From a virus: 64,000 nucleotides of DNA. A program made the translations under genes and the position numbers. The DNA lies in the IMG/VR virus record IMGVR_UViG_3300022928_002150, positions 31,809 to 95,808 of that record; one strand, given 5' to 3'. Each line of letters begins with the position of its first letter. Position 1 is the first letter of the stretch. A model generated the notes under the pieces. It did no database searches. It worked only from the letters and a program-made list of their open reading frames with translations, and was not told where the DNA came from. This document shows positions 26,185 through 35,819 of this stretch, one piece after another.

Positions 26185-27981
26185 TTATTTCTCCAATCTA
26201 CTGATATTATTATCTTTTACTACTTCTACTTTTTCTAGTAATGGGTGAGTCCACCCATGGCTTACTATATAAGTATTTAATGGTTCTTCAAGAAGCACTT
26301 CTACCAACTTTTCTCTACCTGTTTCATCTAATACATTTATGACTTCATCCAAGAATAGTATATTTATTCTTGATTTTGATATACTACTCATTAACTTTCT
26401 TATGGCTATTAGAGTGGCTGTGTTTACCCTAGCCAGCTCTCCTGACGAAAGTGCTTGTATATCAACTACATTACCATTATCCGTCACTTCTACATTTAAC
26501 TTATCGTTTTGTACTACAAACTCTAAGGTAAACTTACCGTCAGAAAGTTCCGCCAAATACATATTAGTCAAGTCTTCAAGTTCTTTTACTAAATTTTCTA
26601 TCTTATAAGCTACTAGGCCATTAGTGCTAAAAGCTTTTTTCAATACTTCTAGATTAGAAGAAACTTCTACTTGAGTCTTTAAATTAGTTTTTAACTCAGT
26701 TAACTCAGCTTGCATTTCCTGAGTCTGCTCTAGTATAACTTCTATTTTAGTGTTTTGGCGAGTTCTTCTTTCATTTTCTCTTGCTGTTTTTTCCAGCTCA
26801 GTTCTTGCTGCTCCCAAGCGTCCGCGAACGCTGTTGATGCGATCTTCAAGCTCTTTGCCATCCACAATAGATGTTGGTAAATCTTTATCGATTGAACGAT
26901 AAATTTCTTCCCACTCTCTTTGAATTTTAGCTTTCCTAGAGAAGTCTCTATTGTTTCTTTTAACATCTTCAATTTTTGTTTCAATGTTTGTAGCTTCTTC
27001 ATTTAAAATCTCCACTAGACGCTCTTCGCCATGTATTATATGTGCTTTAAATTCTGCGTCTATCTCTTGCTCACATGTAGGACAATTATTGCCGAGAGAC
27101 TGCATTTTTTGCAATAACTTTTTAGAAGCCTGGAGTTTACCGGAAATAGTCCCCATAGACTCCTGTAAACTATCATAAGACAGCGTCTCCTTTGCCTCTA
27201 TCTTTTGTACCTCAACTATATTTATCTTACTGAGCAGTTCTTTATATTGAATATTCTTTAAAATTTTATTATTATTTTCGGAAATATTTTCTATTTCTTT
27301 CGTAAGAAAGCGTAACTCCTTTTCGTCATCTTCCGTAGAAATTTGTAAATCTAACATTGGAAGTAGGGTAGTATCCTCCAATTTATTGTTTGATAACCAC
27401 TTTTCAATTGTAGCTACTTTAGCTTCAATTGTAGTCAAATTAGCTACACATTCACGACAAGCCTCTTTAAAAATATCAAAATAATTAACATAAATTTCTA
27501 GGTGCAACAAGTCAATAAGAAACTTCTTCCTATTGGTATCTGTCGCAGTAAGAAACTGTAAACTTGCATTAGTATTTTGATACACTAGCTGAGAGAAAGT
27601 CTTAAAATCTACTCCAAGGATTCCCTGAAGAGTTTTGTAAGTATTAGTAGCTGTATGGCTACTAATATCTTCTCCGTTTTTTGTAAGAACAATTTTAATA
27701 GAAGTTTTTCTGTCTACACATACCTTGTATTGTGTACCGTCTTTACTAAAATCTAGTTCTATAGAATATCCACTATTGGTATATCTATTAGGTATATCAG
27801 CTTTTTTAATGCCTTTAGAGTTTTTATTATAAAGAGCTTCTTCAATAATTAATGGTATGGACGATTTGCCCATACCATTAGTTCCAACTATTTGAGTAAC
27901 TGGACTCTCTGTTAGAATTAGCTCATTGTCTTTTCCGTAACTAAAACAGTTACTCCACTTCAACTTTTGCAGCGTAATCAT
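26185..27981 (-). CDS. SbcC/gp46-like ATPase of recombination nuclease
   Basis: The protein has 598 residues and the SMC/Rad50 plan: Walker A GTNGMGKSS (33-41), coiled coil, zinc hook NCPTCEQEI (CxxC 300-303), second coiled coil, ABC signature LSSGELARVN and Walker B INILFLDEV near the C-terminus. With the SbcD-like nuclease it forms the gp46/gp47-type complex that resects DNA ends for recombination-dependent replication and host DNA breakdown. The gene overlaps the nuclease gene by 32 bases. Confidence 0.95.
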   Translation of the reverse strand: MITLQKLKWSNCFSYGKDNELILTESPVTQIVGTNGMGKSSIPLIIEEALYNKNSKGIKKADIPNRYTNSGYSIELDFSKDGTQYKVCVDRKTSIKIVLTKNGEDISSHTATNTYKTLQGILGVDFKTFSQLVYQNTNASLQFLTATDTNRKKFLIDLLHLEIYVNYFDIFKEACRECVANLTTIEAKVATIEKWLSNNKLEDTTLLPMLDLQISTEDDEKELRFLTKEIENISENNNKILKNIQYKELLSKINIVEVQKIEAKETLSYDSLQESMGTISGKLQASKKLLQKMQSLGNNCPTCEQEIDAEFKAHIIHGEERLVEILNEEATNIETKIEDVKRNNRDFSRKAKIQREWEEIYRSIDKDLPTSIVDGKELEDRINSVRGRLGAARTELEKTARENERRTRQNTKIEVILEQTQEMQAELTELKTNLKTQVEVSSNLEVLKKAFSTNGLVAYKIENLVKELEDLTNMYLAELSDGKFTLEFVVQNDKLNVEVTDNGNVVDIQALSSGELARVNTATLIAIRKLMSSISKSRINILFLDEVINVLDETGREKLVEVLLEEPLNTYIVSHGWTHPLLEKVEVVKDNNISRLEK

Positions 27982-28909
27982 TAAATAATCCTACTATATT
28001 TGATACGTTTGATTGATCTATTTCTAGTATATAGAGTAGATACTCCATAAGTTCTTCTGAAATAGACATATCTTTATCCATTATAAGTGCTGCCTCAGAA
28101 TTTCTTTTAACAATTTTTTTGTCTAAAAGTTCTGAGTTTTTTATGTCTGCAAGTTGTTGTATGTCTCCCTCTATCTCATAAATTGTATGGTCATACTCAG
28201 AGGAAATCATCTCTTCTTCAGTTAAAACTGTTTTTCTAAGCAACTGAGGAAGATCAAAGGGATCCCACCTCCAGCTCCAGTCACTCTCATTAATAACAAT
28301 ATAACCCGTTGATACTTTATTTCTATGAAAAGATGTAGTCATTGGACTACCTGGGTATACTATATTTTTCTGAGTATTACTATGAGCGTGTAGGTCTCCC
28401 GCAAATACAACAGGAAAATCCTCTAACCTCTGTAAGTCCACCTCTGGCTTAACATGGGGAGGTATTTCACCGCGAACGTGAGTAAATAATGGAAATCTTG
28501 AATTAAGCCTCTCTATGCTACCAGGTCTATGTAAGTCTGCATATGGCAGAATACTAAAACCTAGGCTTTCATCAAAATAGGCAATATCTACTATTTGTAC
28601 TAATGGGTTTACATCTCTTGATACTTGTTTAAGCTGCGAGAAAAATGTAGTATTTTTCTTCGTAGCTTCGTGGTTACCATCATATATTATTGTTGGTATT
28701 TTTACATTTTTTATGAAACTGAAGTATAACTGTAGTTCTTCCATATTGGGAAGACGATCAAATAGATCGCCCCCAATAATGTGCATGTTACATTCCAGCT
28801 CTAGCGAGTAGATTTGACTGAAAAATAGTTTATATCTATTTAAAGCCCAATCTTTAGGTACATTTTTCTGCCCTAATTTTATATGCCAGTCTGCTGTAAA
28901 CAGTATCAT
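27950..28909 (-). CDS. SbcD/gp47-like Mre11-type nuclease
   Basis: This 319-residue calcineurin-type metallophosphoesterase shows the motifs in order: FTADWHIKLG (D7, H9), GGDLFDRLP (D48 region), YDGNHEATK (GNH), and FAGDLHAHSNTQ (GDxHxH). It pairs with the SbcC-like ATPase. It overlaps the SSB gene start by four bases and the ATPase gene by 32, so the three are translated together. Confidence 0.95.
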   Translation of the reverse strand: MILFTADWHIKLGQKNVPKDWALNRYKLFFSQIYSLELECNMHIIGGDLFDRLPNMEELQLYFSFIKNVKIPTIIYDGNHEATKKNTTFFSQLKQVSRDVNPLVQIVDIAYFDESLGFSILPYADLHRPGSIERLNSRFPLFTHVRGEIPPHVKPEVDLQRLEDFPVVFAGDLHAHSNTQKNIVYPGSPMTTSFHRNKVSTGYIVINESDWSWRWDPFDLPQLLRKTVLTEEEMISSEYDHTIYEIEGDIQQLADIKNSELLDKKIVKRNSEAALIMDKDMSISEELMEYLLYILEIDQSNVSNIVGLFNDYAAKVEVE

Positions 28910-29541
28910 GCAATTTTAAACTCGTCTTCAATGCTTTCATCTATACCCGTATCTGATCGAGAATTATTAATTCTGTCTAAAAGCTCTTTCTGCGCATCTG
29001 GAGTAGGACGGGGCATAACATCATCCATTGACTTAAGATTTGCTACTAAAGATTTTTCAGTATCATCTAGGGGGCGCTTAGCTTGTTGGCACTTAATCTG
29101 CTGCAGCTGATACTCTACATTGTAGGGCATGGGGCCTGTTTTTACTCGCTTAAAGCAAATGTCCCAACCATCTTCAAAATCAGTAGGATCGCCTAAGTCT
29201 TCTGCTACAGTGATAATTTGTTCCCACAGCTTCTTCTTGAGATTAATTACTTTTAATTCTCCATTGACCAAGCACTGAGTAGCATAGCTCCAGCCGCACT
29301 TTAAGTCAGGATAAAAGTCTTTAACCCAATCTTTTTCTTTGTTGTTAAAAGCTTCTGCGTTACGGTCAAATGACAGACACTCCAGAGGAATATCTTTATC
29401 GTTTTCACCTTTTACCCAATACACGTATCTAGCGAGAATATCTCCTACTAAACGTAGTTTATTATCCCCTTCTACATACTGGTAGCTTGAAATTGATGAT
29501 TTTTGTGCGGAACCTTTTTGCTTGTTAAATGAAATTGCCAT
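28906..29541 (-). CDS. Single-stranded DNA-binding protein (gp32-like)
   Basis: The 211-residue protein has a beta-rich N-terminal OB-like region with NKLRLVGDILARYVYWVKG and aromatic residues, Cys/Trp in KCGWSYATQC, and an acidic C-terminal tail (GIDESIEDEFKIA). The acidic tail is what gp32/SSB proteins use to contact replication partners. Position between the nuclease pair and helicases fits. The OB fold is inferred, since no diagnostic motif exists. Confidence 0.75.
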   Translation of the reverse strand: MAISFNKQKGSAQKSSISSYQYVEGDNKLRLVGDILARYVYWVKGENDKDIPLECLSFDRNAEAFNNKEKDWVKDFYPDLKCGWSYATQCLVNGELKVINLKKKLWEQIITVAEDLGDPTDFEDGWDICFKRVKTGPMPYNVEYQLQQIKCQQAKRPLDDTEKSLVANLKSMDDVMPRPTPDAQKELLDRINNSRSDTGIDESIEDEFKIA

Positions 29542-29542
29542 G

Positions 29543-29947
29543 TTAGTGTATCTCCTTTTTTGTAACTTCTTCGTATTTAAAGTGAACTATGCCACGATCG
29601 TCTATACTAAGTAGTCTGTTTTCTATATATAAATTCCTATCAAGAGGCAGATTTACTGCTTTAATAGTAACGGTTTGTTGCGCTATGTATAATGAAGTAA
29701 GCCTAAAAGCGGCTATTCCAAAATACTGTACGACTTCTTTTTTTGTATACTTATAACTATTATAAAATACTACTTCAGGGTGCAACATAAAAGACTGACC
29801 CTTAAAATTTATATTTGCCCATTTGTAGAGCCTGTCAAATTTATTGTTAGGTATAGTCTTATGCGTTAACATATCTAACACGTCGAATACATCATTGACG
29901 TTTTTATTGCACGTTTCTATTATCTTTTCAAAGTCATAAAGTAACAT
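29543..29947 (-). CDS. 134-residue unknown protein behind an early promoter
   Basis: A soluble protein with many Lys/Asn/Tyr residues and no known motif. A strong promoter (-10 at 29950-29955) lies just three bases before the ATG, so a transcript from it would start about four bases inside the start codon. Either the ATG is used only on read-through transcripts from the helicase gene, or translation starts later (for example ATG 29872). The exact N-terminus is open. It is followed after one base by the SSB gene. Confidence 0.65.
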   Translation of the reverse strand: MLLYDFEKIIETCNKNVNDVFDVLDMLTHKTIPNNKFDRLYKWANINFKGQSFMLHPEVVFYNSYKYTKKEVVQYFGIAAFRLTSLYIAQQTVTIKAVNLPLDRNLYIENRLLSIDDRGIVHFKYEEVTKKEIH

Positions 29948-29949
29948 AT

Positions 29950-29978
29950 ATTATACCAAAAGTTTACCATATTGTCAA
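29950..29978 (-). promoter_or_regulatory. Sigma70-type promoter before 29,543-29,947 gene and SSB/SbcCD unit
   Basis: Read on the minus strand: TTGACA, 17 bp, TATAAT, both hexamers perfect, preceded by an A7-TATT tract. Predicted start is near 29943, inside the first codons of the next ORF. Confidence 0.8.
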
Positions 29979-29989
29979 GCAATATTTTT

Positions 29990-31273
29990 TTAAAGCTGTT
30001 TAATATTGTAGCCTTGTTTTATGTAGTGTCCCATTCTCTGTGATGCTTGGTTCGACGCAGTTTTTCCTACCAAGTGTATATCTAAAATTACGGGGGTTAA
30101 TTTACCTTCCTCTTTTCTAACTACTCGTCCTATTAACTGGGTCAATAAAGGCTCATTATTTATAGGAGTACCTAAAATTAGGCAACTTAAGCAGTTTAGT
30201 GAGATACCTTCAGAGAAAATAGCTTGTGTACCAAATAATACATTAAACCGACCAGCCTCCACCTGAGACATGATTGTTTCTCTTTGATCTTGTGCTACCT
30301 CACCCGTAACACAAGCAGCATTATCCCCAACCAGTTCGGCGCAAGCTTTTAAAAAGCTCACGCGGTCGCTTACTACCAGCACTTTGTGCCCTCGGGCTGC
30401 GTAACTAGAAGCTAACAGGGCTACCGAGTGTCTGTACTCTTCATTATTAGTTAGATTGTTTACTCTATTAGCCCAGGGTATGTTAGCTCCGTCCATAAAA
30501 CGCGTTTGAGACCTAAATATATGTATTTCTGGTTGCATAAAGTTTTCTTTGGGTGGTTTAAATACTTTTGATCCAAAGTAATCTTTGAAAACTATATGCT
30601 TACCGTCTTTTCTTTCAATAGTTCCTGATAGGCCTATTTTATACCTTGCGTGGTTAGCATCTATAATTTTAGCAAAAGTAGGAGAGGACACATGGTGCAT
30701 CTCGTCTAGTATAATACAGCCAAACTCTTTAGAGATTTCTGGCAGTTTTCTATACAGACTTTGAGTATTGCCTATTGTAATTAGATCTCCTATTTCAAAA
30801 TTACCACTACCTATAATTCCTGGAATTATTCCAAATACTTTCTCAACCTCTTTAGCCCATTGAGTCCTTAACGGTACAGTATGAACTACAATAAGAGTTT
30901 TTTGTTTTAGCTTTCCTGCTATAGCGAGCGCGGTAAATGTCTTACCCCAGCTTACCCAAGCATTAATAATTGAACTATCGTCAATTTCATCATAAACATC
31001 CTGCTGGCTTTTTCTCAGTGAGAAACGAAACTCAGGAAATTCTACTGGTTTATACACCCTTCTATCTACTATTTCATGGGTTTTAGGGATTAGATCCTCT
31101 CTGCCAGAAGGAATAGATACTAACTCAGAACTAACTCTGCTCATATTTTTAATTACAATGGGAGGGTCTGTAGGCATAGGAGCAGGCACAACATACGTTA
31201 GCTGTTTATTGAGCCACTCTTTGTATCTCCCATCTACTGAGAGAAAAATTCTATTGCCTAGTACTGCTTTCAT
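29990..31273 (-). CDS. Superfamily 2 DNA helicase, UvsW-like
   Basis: The 427-residue protein carries Walker A (AWVSWGKTF, 105-113), motif Ia (VVHTVPLRTQW), DEAH-type box DEMH (190-193), motif III LSGT and motif VI QLIGRVVRKEEG. UvsW-type helicases branch-migrate recombination forks and unwind R-loops to switch from origin to recombination replication. The Trp in Walker A instead of the usual small residue is notable. It ends just before a promoter and is two bases behind the PhoH gene. Confidence 0.9.
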   Translation of the reverse strand: MKAVLGNRIFLSVDGRYKEWLNKQLTYVVPAPMPTDPPIVIKNMSRVSSELVSIPSGREDLIPKTHEIVDRRVYKPVEFPEFRFSLRKSQQDVYDEIDDSSIINAWVSWGKTFTALAIAGKLKQKTLIVVHTVPLRTQWAKEVEKVFGIIPGIIGSGNFEIGDLITIGNTQSLYRKLPEISKEFGCIILDEMHHVSSPTFAKIIDANHARYKIGLSGTIERKDGKHIVFKDYFGSKVFKPPKENFMQPEIHIFRSQTRFMDGANIPWANRVNNLTNNEEYRHSVALLASSYAARGHKVLVVSDRVSFLKACAELVGDNAACVTGEVAQDQRETIMSQVEAGRFNVLFGTQAIFSEGISLNCLSCLILGTPINNEPLLTQLIGRVVRKEEGKLTPVILDIHLVGKTASNQASQRMGHYIKQGYNIKQL

Positions 31274-31275
31274 AA

Positions 31276-31980
31276 TTAAAGTCCCAAGGTTTCTTTTGAA
31301 GTTATATATTCTTTTACGAAGTCACTTCTAACTATATCTTTTATTTCAAAATCTATAAAATCGAAACATTCCATAGCTTTAAGTATTCGTATAAAGTCTC
31401 TTAAGCCGCTCTGACGTAAATCAGACTGTCGAAAGTCTCCACATAATATTACTCTGCAATTCTCTCCTATTCGAGTAATAATTGAGTCTAGCTCGTGAAA
31501 AGACATATTTTGACACTCATCTATAAGAATTGTAGCATTTCTTAGTGTAATGCCACGCACAAAAGAGGTTGTCATAAAATGAACTACGTACTTACTTTTT
31601 AAAACTTCGTATGCATCGCCCCTCTCAAACAGATCTATACATATATCCTTATATGGCTCCTCATATACGGAAGCCTTATCTTTTTCTGTACCTGGTAAAA
31701 AGCCTATATCCCTAGTAGATACTGCACTTCTAACTATCACTAGTTTTTCATACAACCCCTTGAATATATCGTCAAATGCCAGATATGAGGATATATAAGT
31801 TTTACCCGTTCCAGCGACTCCATGTAAGATTAAGTTTTTTTCGCTCTCAAATGCGAGTACTTGGTTTCTTGTTAGAGGTTCTACTGTTTTTAATTTTAAA
31901 TTAATAGCATTTAAGGTTTTAGGCTTGTGGCGTCTAGCGCCTCTATTTTGGCCTTTTACATTATTTATTTTGGATACCAA
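31276..31980 (-). CDS. phoH: PhoH-like ATPase
   Basis: The 234-residue protein has Walker A HGVAGTGKT (53-61), VRSAVSTRDIGFLPGTEKDK, Walker B ILIDECQNM (D154, E155) and VILCGDFRQSDL. All are PhoH family hallmarks. PhoH is very common in marine phages, and the family has RNA-helicase/ATPase features, but its role in infection is unsettled. The N-terminal 30 residues are basic. It lies in an operon between two replication genes. Confidence 0.93.
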   Translation of the reverse strand: MVSKINNVKGQNRGARRHKPKTLNAINLKLKTVEPLTRNQVLAFESEKNLILHGVAGTGKTYISSYLAFDDIFKGLYEKLVIVRSAVSTRDIGFLPGTEKDKASVYEEPYKDICIDLFERGDAYEVLKSKYVVHFMTTSFVRGITLRNATILIDECQNMSFHELDSIITRIGENCRVILCGDFRQSDLRQSGLRDFIRILKAMECFDFIDFEIKDIVRSDFVKEYITSKETLGL

Positions 31981-31984
31981 TTTA

Positions 31985-32476
31985 TTATACCTTTCTGCGC
32001 GTATCTTTTTTCGGTCCTTCAGAATACTCGTAGAGCATATAAGGCCATTCTTTTAAATACAAAATCCCTGCGTATCGTTGGCCCGTTTCAGGAGGCCTCG
32101 GTACTCTAAAAGGAGGTATTTTTTTGCATATAATAAAAGAACTACCCTCTGCTTTATGTACTTTGTTAATATGTTTGTATTTTAAAGTACACATTTGCGT
32201 TTTTTGATAGATAAAAGGGATGCCCTTGCTATCTATAAAATACGGTGTAGCCTGCTTCAGTAATCCTTGTACGGAAATTATCTGTTTATTTAGTTTTCCT
32301 AGTCTAGGATCTGATGTTTGAACTCTCCGTAGGCCAAGAGTGTTTCCTGGCATATTCCGATCGTCTATTATTTCATTATCTAGAAATAATAAACCATCCG
32401 TATAGCTCCAATTATCAGATCTTAATCTATATATAGGAAAAGTAATATTTTTTATCGTTTTATATGTAATTACCAT
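31985..32476 (-). CDS. 163-residue unknown protein next to DNA polymerase
   Basis: A basic protein without membrane segments, with a beta-rich first half (FPIYRLRSDNWSYTDGLLFLD) and a C-terminal run containing CTLKYKHINKV and FIICKKIPPFRVPRPPETGQRY. It overlaps the polymerase stop by 17 bases, which implies coupled translation. I do not recognise it. A DNA- or polymerase-associated role is a guess from position. Confidence 0.7.
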   Translation of the reverse strand: MVITYKTIKNITFPIYRLRSDNWSYTDGLLFLDNEIIDDRNMPGNTLGLRRVQTSDPRLGKLNKQIISVQGLLKQATPYFIDSKGIPFIYQKTQMCTLKYKHINKVHKAEGSSFIICKKIPPFRVPRPPETGQRYAGILYLKEWPYMLYEYSEGPKKDTRRKV

Positions 32477-34727
32477 ATATTTTCTTAAATTTACCCATTG
32501 AATAGTCCTCGCCTATTTCAAAATCACACCCAACAGGTGCTCCAGGTATACTCAAGCCTCTATCCATTTGAATGTACTTACGAAGAGAGCTGACATAGTT
32601 GTCAACATCTTCGTCTGCAACCTCTGCTAAGATAGAGTCATGTACAAGCGCAAATATTTTAGCTTTCATAGAATGGGTTTTAATATGTTGATTCATATCT
32701 ATAGCGCCCAATAAGTTAATATCAGAAGCAGCAGACTGGACCAAAAAATTAAGACCACTCCTAATCGAATGACTTTGGATTTGTGGATCCGCCGATTGTA
32801 CATTTGGTAATCTCCTCTTTCTACCAAAGAAACTGTATATAAAACCATTAGCTTGAATAAACTTTTGGTTTTCTTTGATCCATTTATCCAATTTATGAAA
32901 AGTTTTAAAATAATCTTCAATTACATCCTTTGCTTCTCCAACTGTAAATACGGTTCCTGAATCTTTGGTAACTTGCTCACTTATCTTTTTAGGGCCAGCA
33001 CCATACATAATACCAAAAGTAACAGCTTTAGCAGCCTGCCTCTGAGTAGTATACATGTCTGCTATATCCTCTACAGGACAAGTTAGCTTAAAAACTGTTT
33101 TTGCAATACTAGAGTGAAAATTTCCTCCACTTTTAAATACGTCCATTAAAGCCGTGTCTTTTGCCAGAATTGCTGCAACATAAACTTCAGCAGTTGTTAA
33201 ATCCATAGCAACTATTTTATTACCCTCACTTGCCTTAATACAACCCTTTACAATAGGGTTATCTCTTGGCAGTTGCTGCATGTTTAGCTTGCCTGAACTG
33301 CTAAGACGGCCACTAGTAGTAGAATGCAAATTAAAACCGGTTCTGAGATGTGAGTCACGATCCAGCTGAGGAATAATTTTATCCAAATATGTATTTTTAA
33401 TCTTAGACTTTTGCCGTATATTAAGAATGTGGTTAGGTACTTCATGTTCTTGTCCTAGTATTTGTAGAACTTCAGCGTCTGTTGACCAAGCGCCTGTCCC
33501 CGTTTTTTTCATTACTGGTTGCAGACCTATATAATCATATAGCAAGGATCGTAGTTGTACTGTACTATTTGGATTAAACTCCTTTCCTTGAGCCTTCTCA
33601 AATAACTTAATGGCGTTTACTTTATATAGTTCCTCTACCGCGCTATCTATGTCATCTTGCATGAGCTCCTGGGCGATACGCAGCCTTTTAGCGTCGAAAG
33701 GAACACCATTGTTTTGGACATCAATTAGAAACCTAGTTCCTGGTATAAGAATATTATCATATACAGATAGTAGCTTATGGTTTTCTTTAATTTTTTTAAA
33801 TTTTTGGTATAAAGTAAACGTACACACAGCATCCATTGCTGCATATGTTTTCATTATATCAAACGGAATAGAGCTCCATTGAAAATCGCCCTTTAATATT
33901 CCATGCTCTTTTCTATACTGATCCATCCAATCATACATCGGCTTCTCATAGTCTCCGTAGATTGTATACTTTAAAGAAAGGGGCTTTAGTCCATGGCCTC
34001 CAGGATTCTCATCTATTAAATAATGAAGCAACATAGTATCTTCAAAATCTGGAAAAACCCACCCAAAATGATACTCAAAGAAAGCTATATCAAACTTTGC
34101 ATTATGAAAAACAACTTTGCTAGACTTAAACAAGTCAGCAAGCATAGATTCTAACTCATCATCAAAACATTCAGTATCTATGTATACACCGTCGTCCCCA
34201 TTATATGACATGGAGATTCCTAGCACGTGACCATCGCGCGGGTATAGTCCCGTTGTTTCGGAATCTAAAGCAATTACAGGATGCTGTGCTGCCTGCCTAA
34301 CCCATGCTTTAGCTTCGTCAGTATCTTGTATGCCCCGAGCAATATTATCATCTATTACAGTGTCCTCTAGTTCTCCACTAATATACTTAATAATATTATC
34401 CTTAGAGGACTCCCAGGTCTTTTTAGCCTCGGGCTTAAACTTAAGCATACCAGGATTGATTACAGGAAGGAACTTTCCTTCTACTTTTTTACCTGAGTAC
34501 TCTGTAACAGAATTAATTTTTGTAAAGTATTTTAGTGCATCGCTACCCACTAAAATAACCCAATCATATTGGTCTGTATCAATATCAATATCGCAGTCTC
34601 TTTTCAGGACTTTTTTAACGCTCGCGTCTGAGCACAAATGATATGTATCAAACGCAAAAGAGCCGTCGAACAATTCTTTAAAATTTGAACGACTCGGTTT
34701 AGTTTCTACTAATGCAACTTTAGGCAT
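32460..34727 (-). CDS. Family A DNA polymerase with proofreading and UDG-like N-terminus
   Basis: This 755-residue replicative polymerase has a 3'-5' exonuclease with DSE (D155, E157), FHNAKFD (N209, D213) and Y295/D299. Polymerase motif A contains D509 (AMDLTTAEVY), motif B is RQAAKAVTFGIMYG (R563, K567, F571, Y575), and motif C is VHDSI (D697). F571 corresponds to E. coli Phe762, so it should discriminate against dideoxynucleotides. Motif A lacks the usual Arg after Glu (EVY instead of ELR) and motif C has HDS instead of HDE. The first 110 residues (VILVGSDALKYF, FLPVINPGML) look like a degenerate uracil-DNA-glycosylase domain. The 5' nuclease is separate. Confidence 0.95.
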   Translation of the reverse strand: MPKVALVETKPSRSNFKELFDGSFAFDTYHLCSDASVKKVLKRDCDIDIDTDQYDWVILVGSDALKYFTKINSVTEYSGKKVEGKFLPVINPGMLKFKPEAKKTWESSKDNIIKYISGELEDTVIDDNIARGIQDTDEAKAWVRQAAQHPVIALDSETTGLYPRDGHVLGISMSYNGDDGVYIDTECFDDELESMLADLFKSSKVVFHNAKFDIAFFEYHFGWVFPDFEDTMLLHYLIDENPGGHGLKPLSLKYTIYGDYEKPMYDWMDQYRKEHGILKGDFQWSSIPFDIMKTYAAMDAVCTFTLYQKFKKIKENHKLLSVYDNILIPGTRFLIDVQNNGVPFDAKRLRIAQELMQDDIDSAVEELYKVNAIKLFEKAQGKEFNPNSTVQLRSLLYDYIGLQPVMKKTGTGAWSTDAEVLQILGQEHEVPNHILNIRQKSKIKNTYLDKIIPQLDRDSHLRTGFNLHSTTSGRLSSSGKLNMQQLPRDNPIVKGCIKASEGNKIVAMDLTTAEVYVAAILAKDTALMDVFKSGGNFHSSIAKTVFKLTCPVEDIADMYTTQRQAAKAVTFGIMYGAGPKKISEQVTKDSGTVFTVGEAKDVIEDYFKTFHKLDKWIKENQKFIQANGFIYSFFGRKRRLPNVQSADPQIQSHSIRSGLNFLVQSAASDINLLGAIDMNQHIKTHSMKAKIFALVHDSILAEVADEDVDNYVSSLRKYIQMDRGLSIPGAPVGCDFEIGEDYSMGKFKKIYGNYI

Positions 34728-35556
34728 ATAATTTAATCCTTAGATCATTTACTTGAGAATATTTAAGGGCTCCAGGATCTACGTTTTTATTACCGTACTT
34801 AATAACTCTGGAAGTGAGACCAACTTTCTCACATAACCCCTCCACACGGGAGGCTTGGGCTTGACCCGCCTCATCATTATCAAAAAATATATCAATATTA
34901 CTTACTCCTTGCATACCTAGAATTGCTAGTCTGTCCTCTGTAACGTTTTTTACACCGAAACAGCAGATAGCGTTTTCTAGGCCTTTGTCATGTAGATTAA
35001 GCATATCAAATATACCTTCCACTAATATAACAGACCCTAAGTTAGGTTTAACTACGGGAAACAATGGCATTTTTACTCCGGCAGGACTATTTAAATATTT
35101 GGGAGTTCCCATTGTGGTATGTCGTCCTACAAATGCTACTATTTTTAGTGTTCTATCGCGGATAGGGAACACAATTCTGTTTTGATACTCTTTTAAAGAT
35201 TGCTGCTGAAACGCCTCAAACTTTCTATAGGTTTCTGGTTTTATATCTCTCCAGTTACCTACATACGGCATAGAATTTTTAGGAAAGGCTAATCCTATAT
35301 TCTCTGCTCGTACTTCTTGTATTTTCTTCTTTAACATCTCTCTTCGAACCTGCATTTGATTCTGTCGTTCGCCGTAAAGAGTAAACAAATTGCCCTTATA
35401 CTCACACGAAAAACAATTGAATATACCAGTTATCTGGTCTATTCTCATACTAGGGTTTTTGTCTGGGTGCGCAGGGTTTAAACAGCTTACTAGAAAGTCT
35501 CCACCTTTAGGTATGAAGGCAATTTCTTTACTTCTTAAAAGATCTTCTACGTTCAT
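34720..35556 (-). CDS. DNA primase (zinc finger plus TOPRIM)
   Basis: This 278-residue compact DnaG-like primase has a CHC2 zinc finger (C25, H30, C48, C51; motifs SCLNPAH and CFSC), a TOPRIM domain with E180 (ILVEGIFDML) and D226-N-D228 (FFDNDEAGQA), and YLNSPAG before it. It is shorter than DnaG because the helicase-binding C-terminus is absent. Its start overlaps the gene before it (TAATG) and its end overlaps the polymerase start. It works with the DnaB-like helicase at 36170. Confidence 0.93.
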   Translation of the reverse strand: MNVEDLLRSKEIAFIPKGGDFLVSCLNPAHPDKNPSMRIDQITGIFNCFSCEYKGNLFTLYGERQNQMQVRREMLKKKIQEVRAENIGLAFPKNSMPYVGNWRDIKPETYRKFEAFQQQSLKEYQNRIVFPIRDRTLKIVAFVGRHTTMGTPKYLNSPAGVKMPLFPVVKPNLGSVILVEGIFDMLNLHDKGLENAICCFGVKNVTEDRLAILGMQGVSNIDIFFDNDEAGQAQASRVEGLCEKVGLTSRVIKYGNKNVDPGALKYSQVNDLRIKLYA

Positions 35557-35819
35557 TAACAGTCCGAATCATAGTCTTGCCACTCGTCATATTCAGTGGG
35601 CTCATAATAGTTATCATACTCTTCGGAGAGGCTGCCCGTTTCTATGATTAGCTCATATTCTTCAAACTTACTTATCTCCTCCTCTGTAAAAAAGGAGTAG
35701 TATTTAGAAAGCCTAGCCATGCCAGTTTGCATCCACTCAAAGTCACCAACATCTACAGCGGCCTCTAAAACAATAAAGTGCTCTTCAATTTTACTTCTAG
35801 CATCGTCCTGTTTAATCAT
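35556..35819 (-). CDS. 87-residue acidic protein, unknown
   Basis: A strongly acidic protein with a Tyr/Asp/Glu-rich C-terminus (EEYDNYYEPTEYDEWQDYDSD) after a helical N-terminal part. Overlapping stop/start with primase and with the gene upstream shows one translational unit. Acidic tails of this kind can mimic DNA or dock to replication proteins, but nothing more can be claimed. Confidence 0.65.
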   Translation of the reverse strand: MIKQDDARSKIEEHFIVLEAAVDVGDFEWMQTGMARLSKYYSFFTEEEISKFEEYELIIETGSLSEEYDNYYEPTEYDEWQDYDSDC

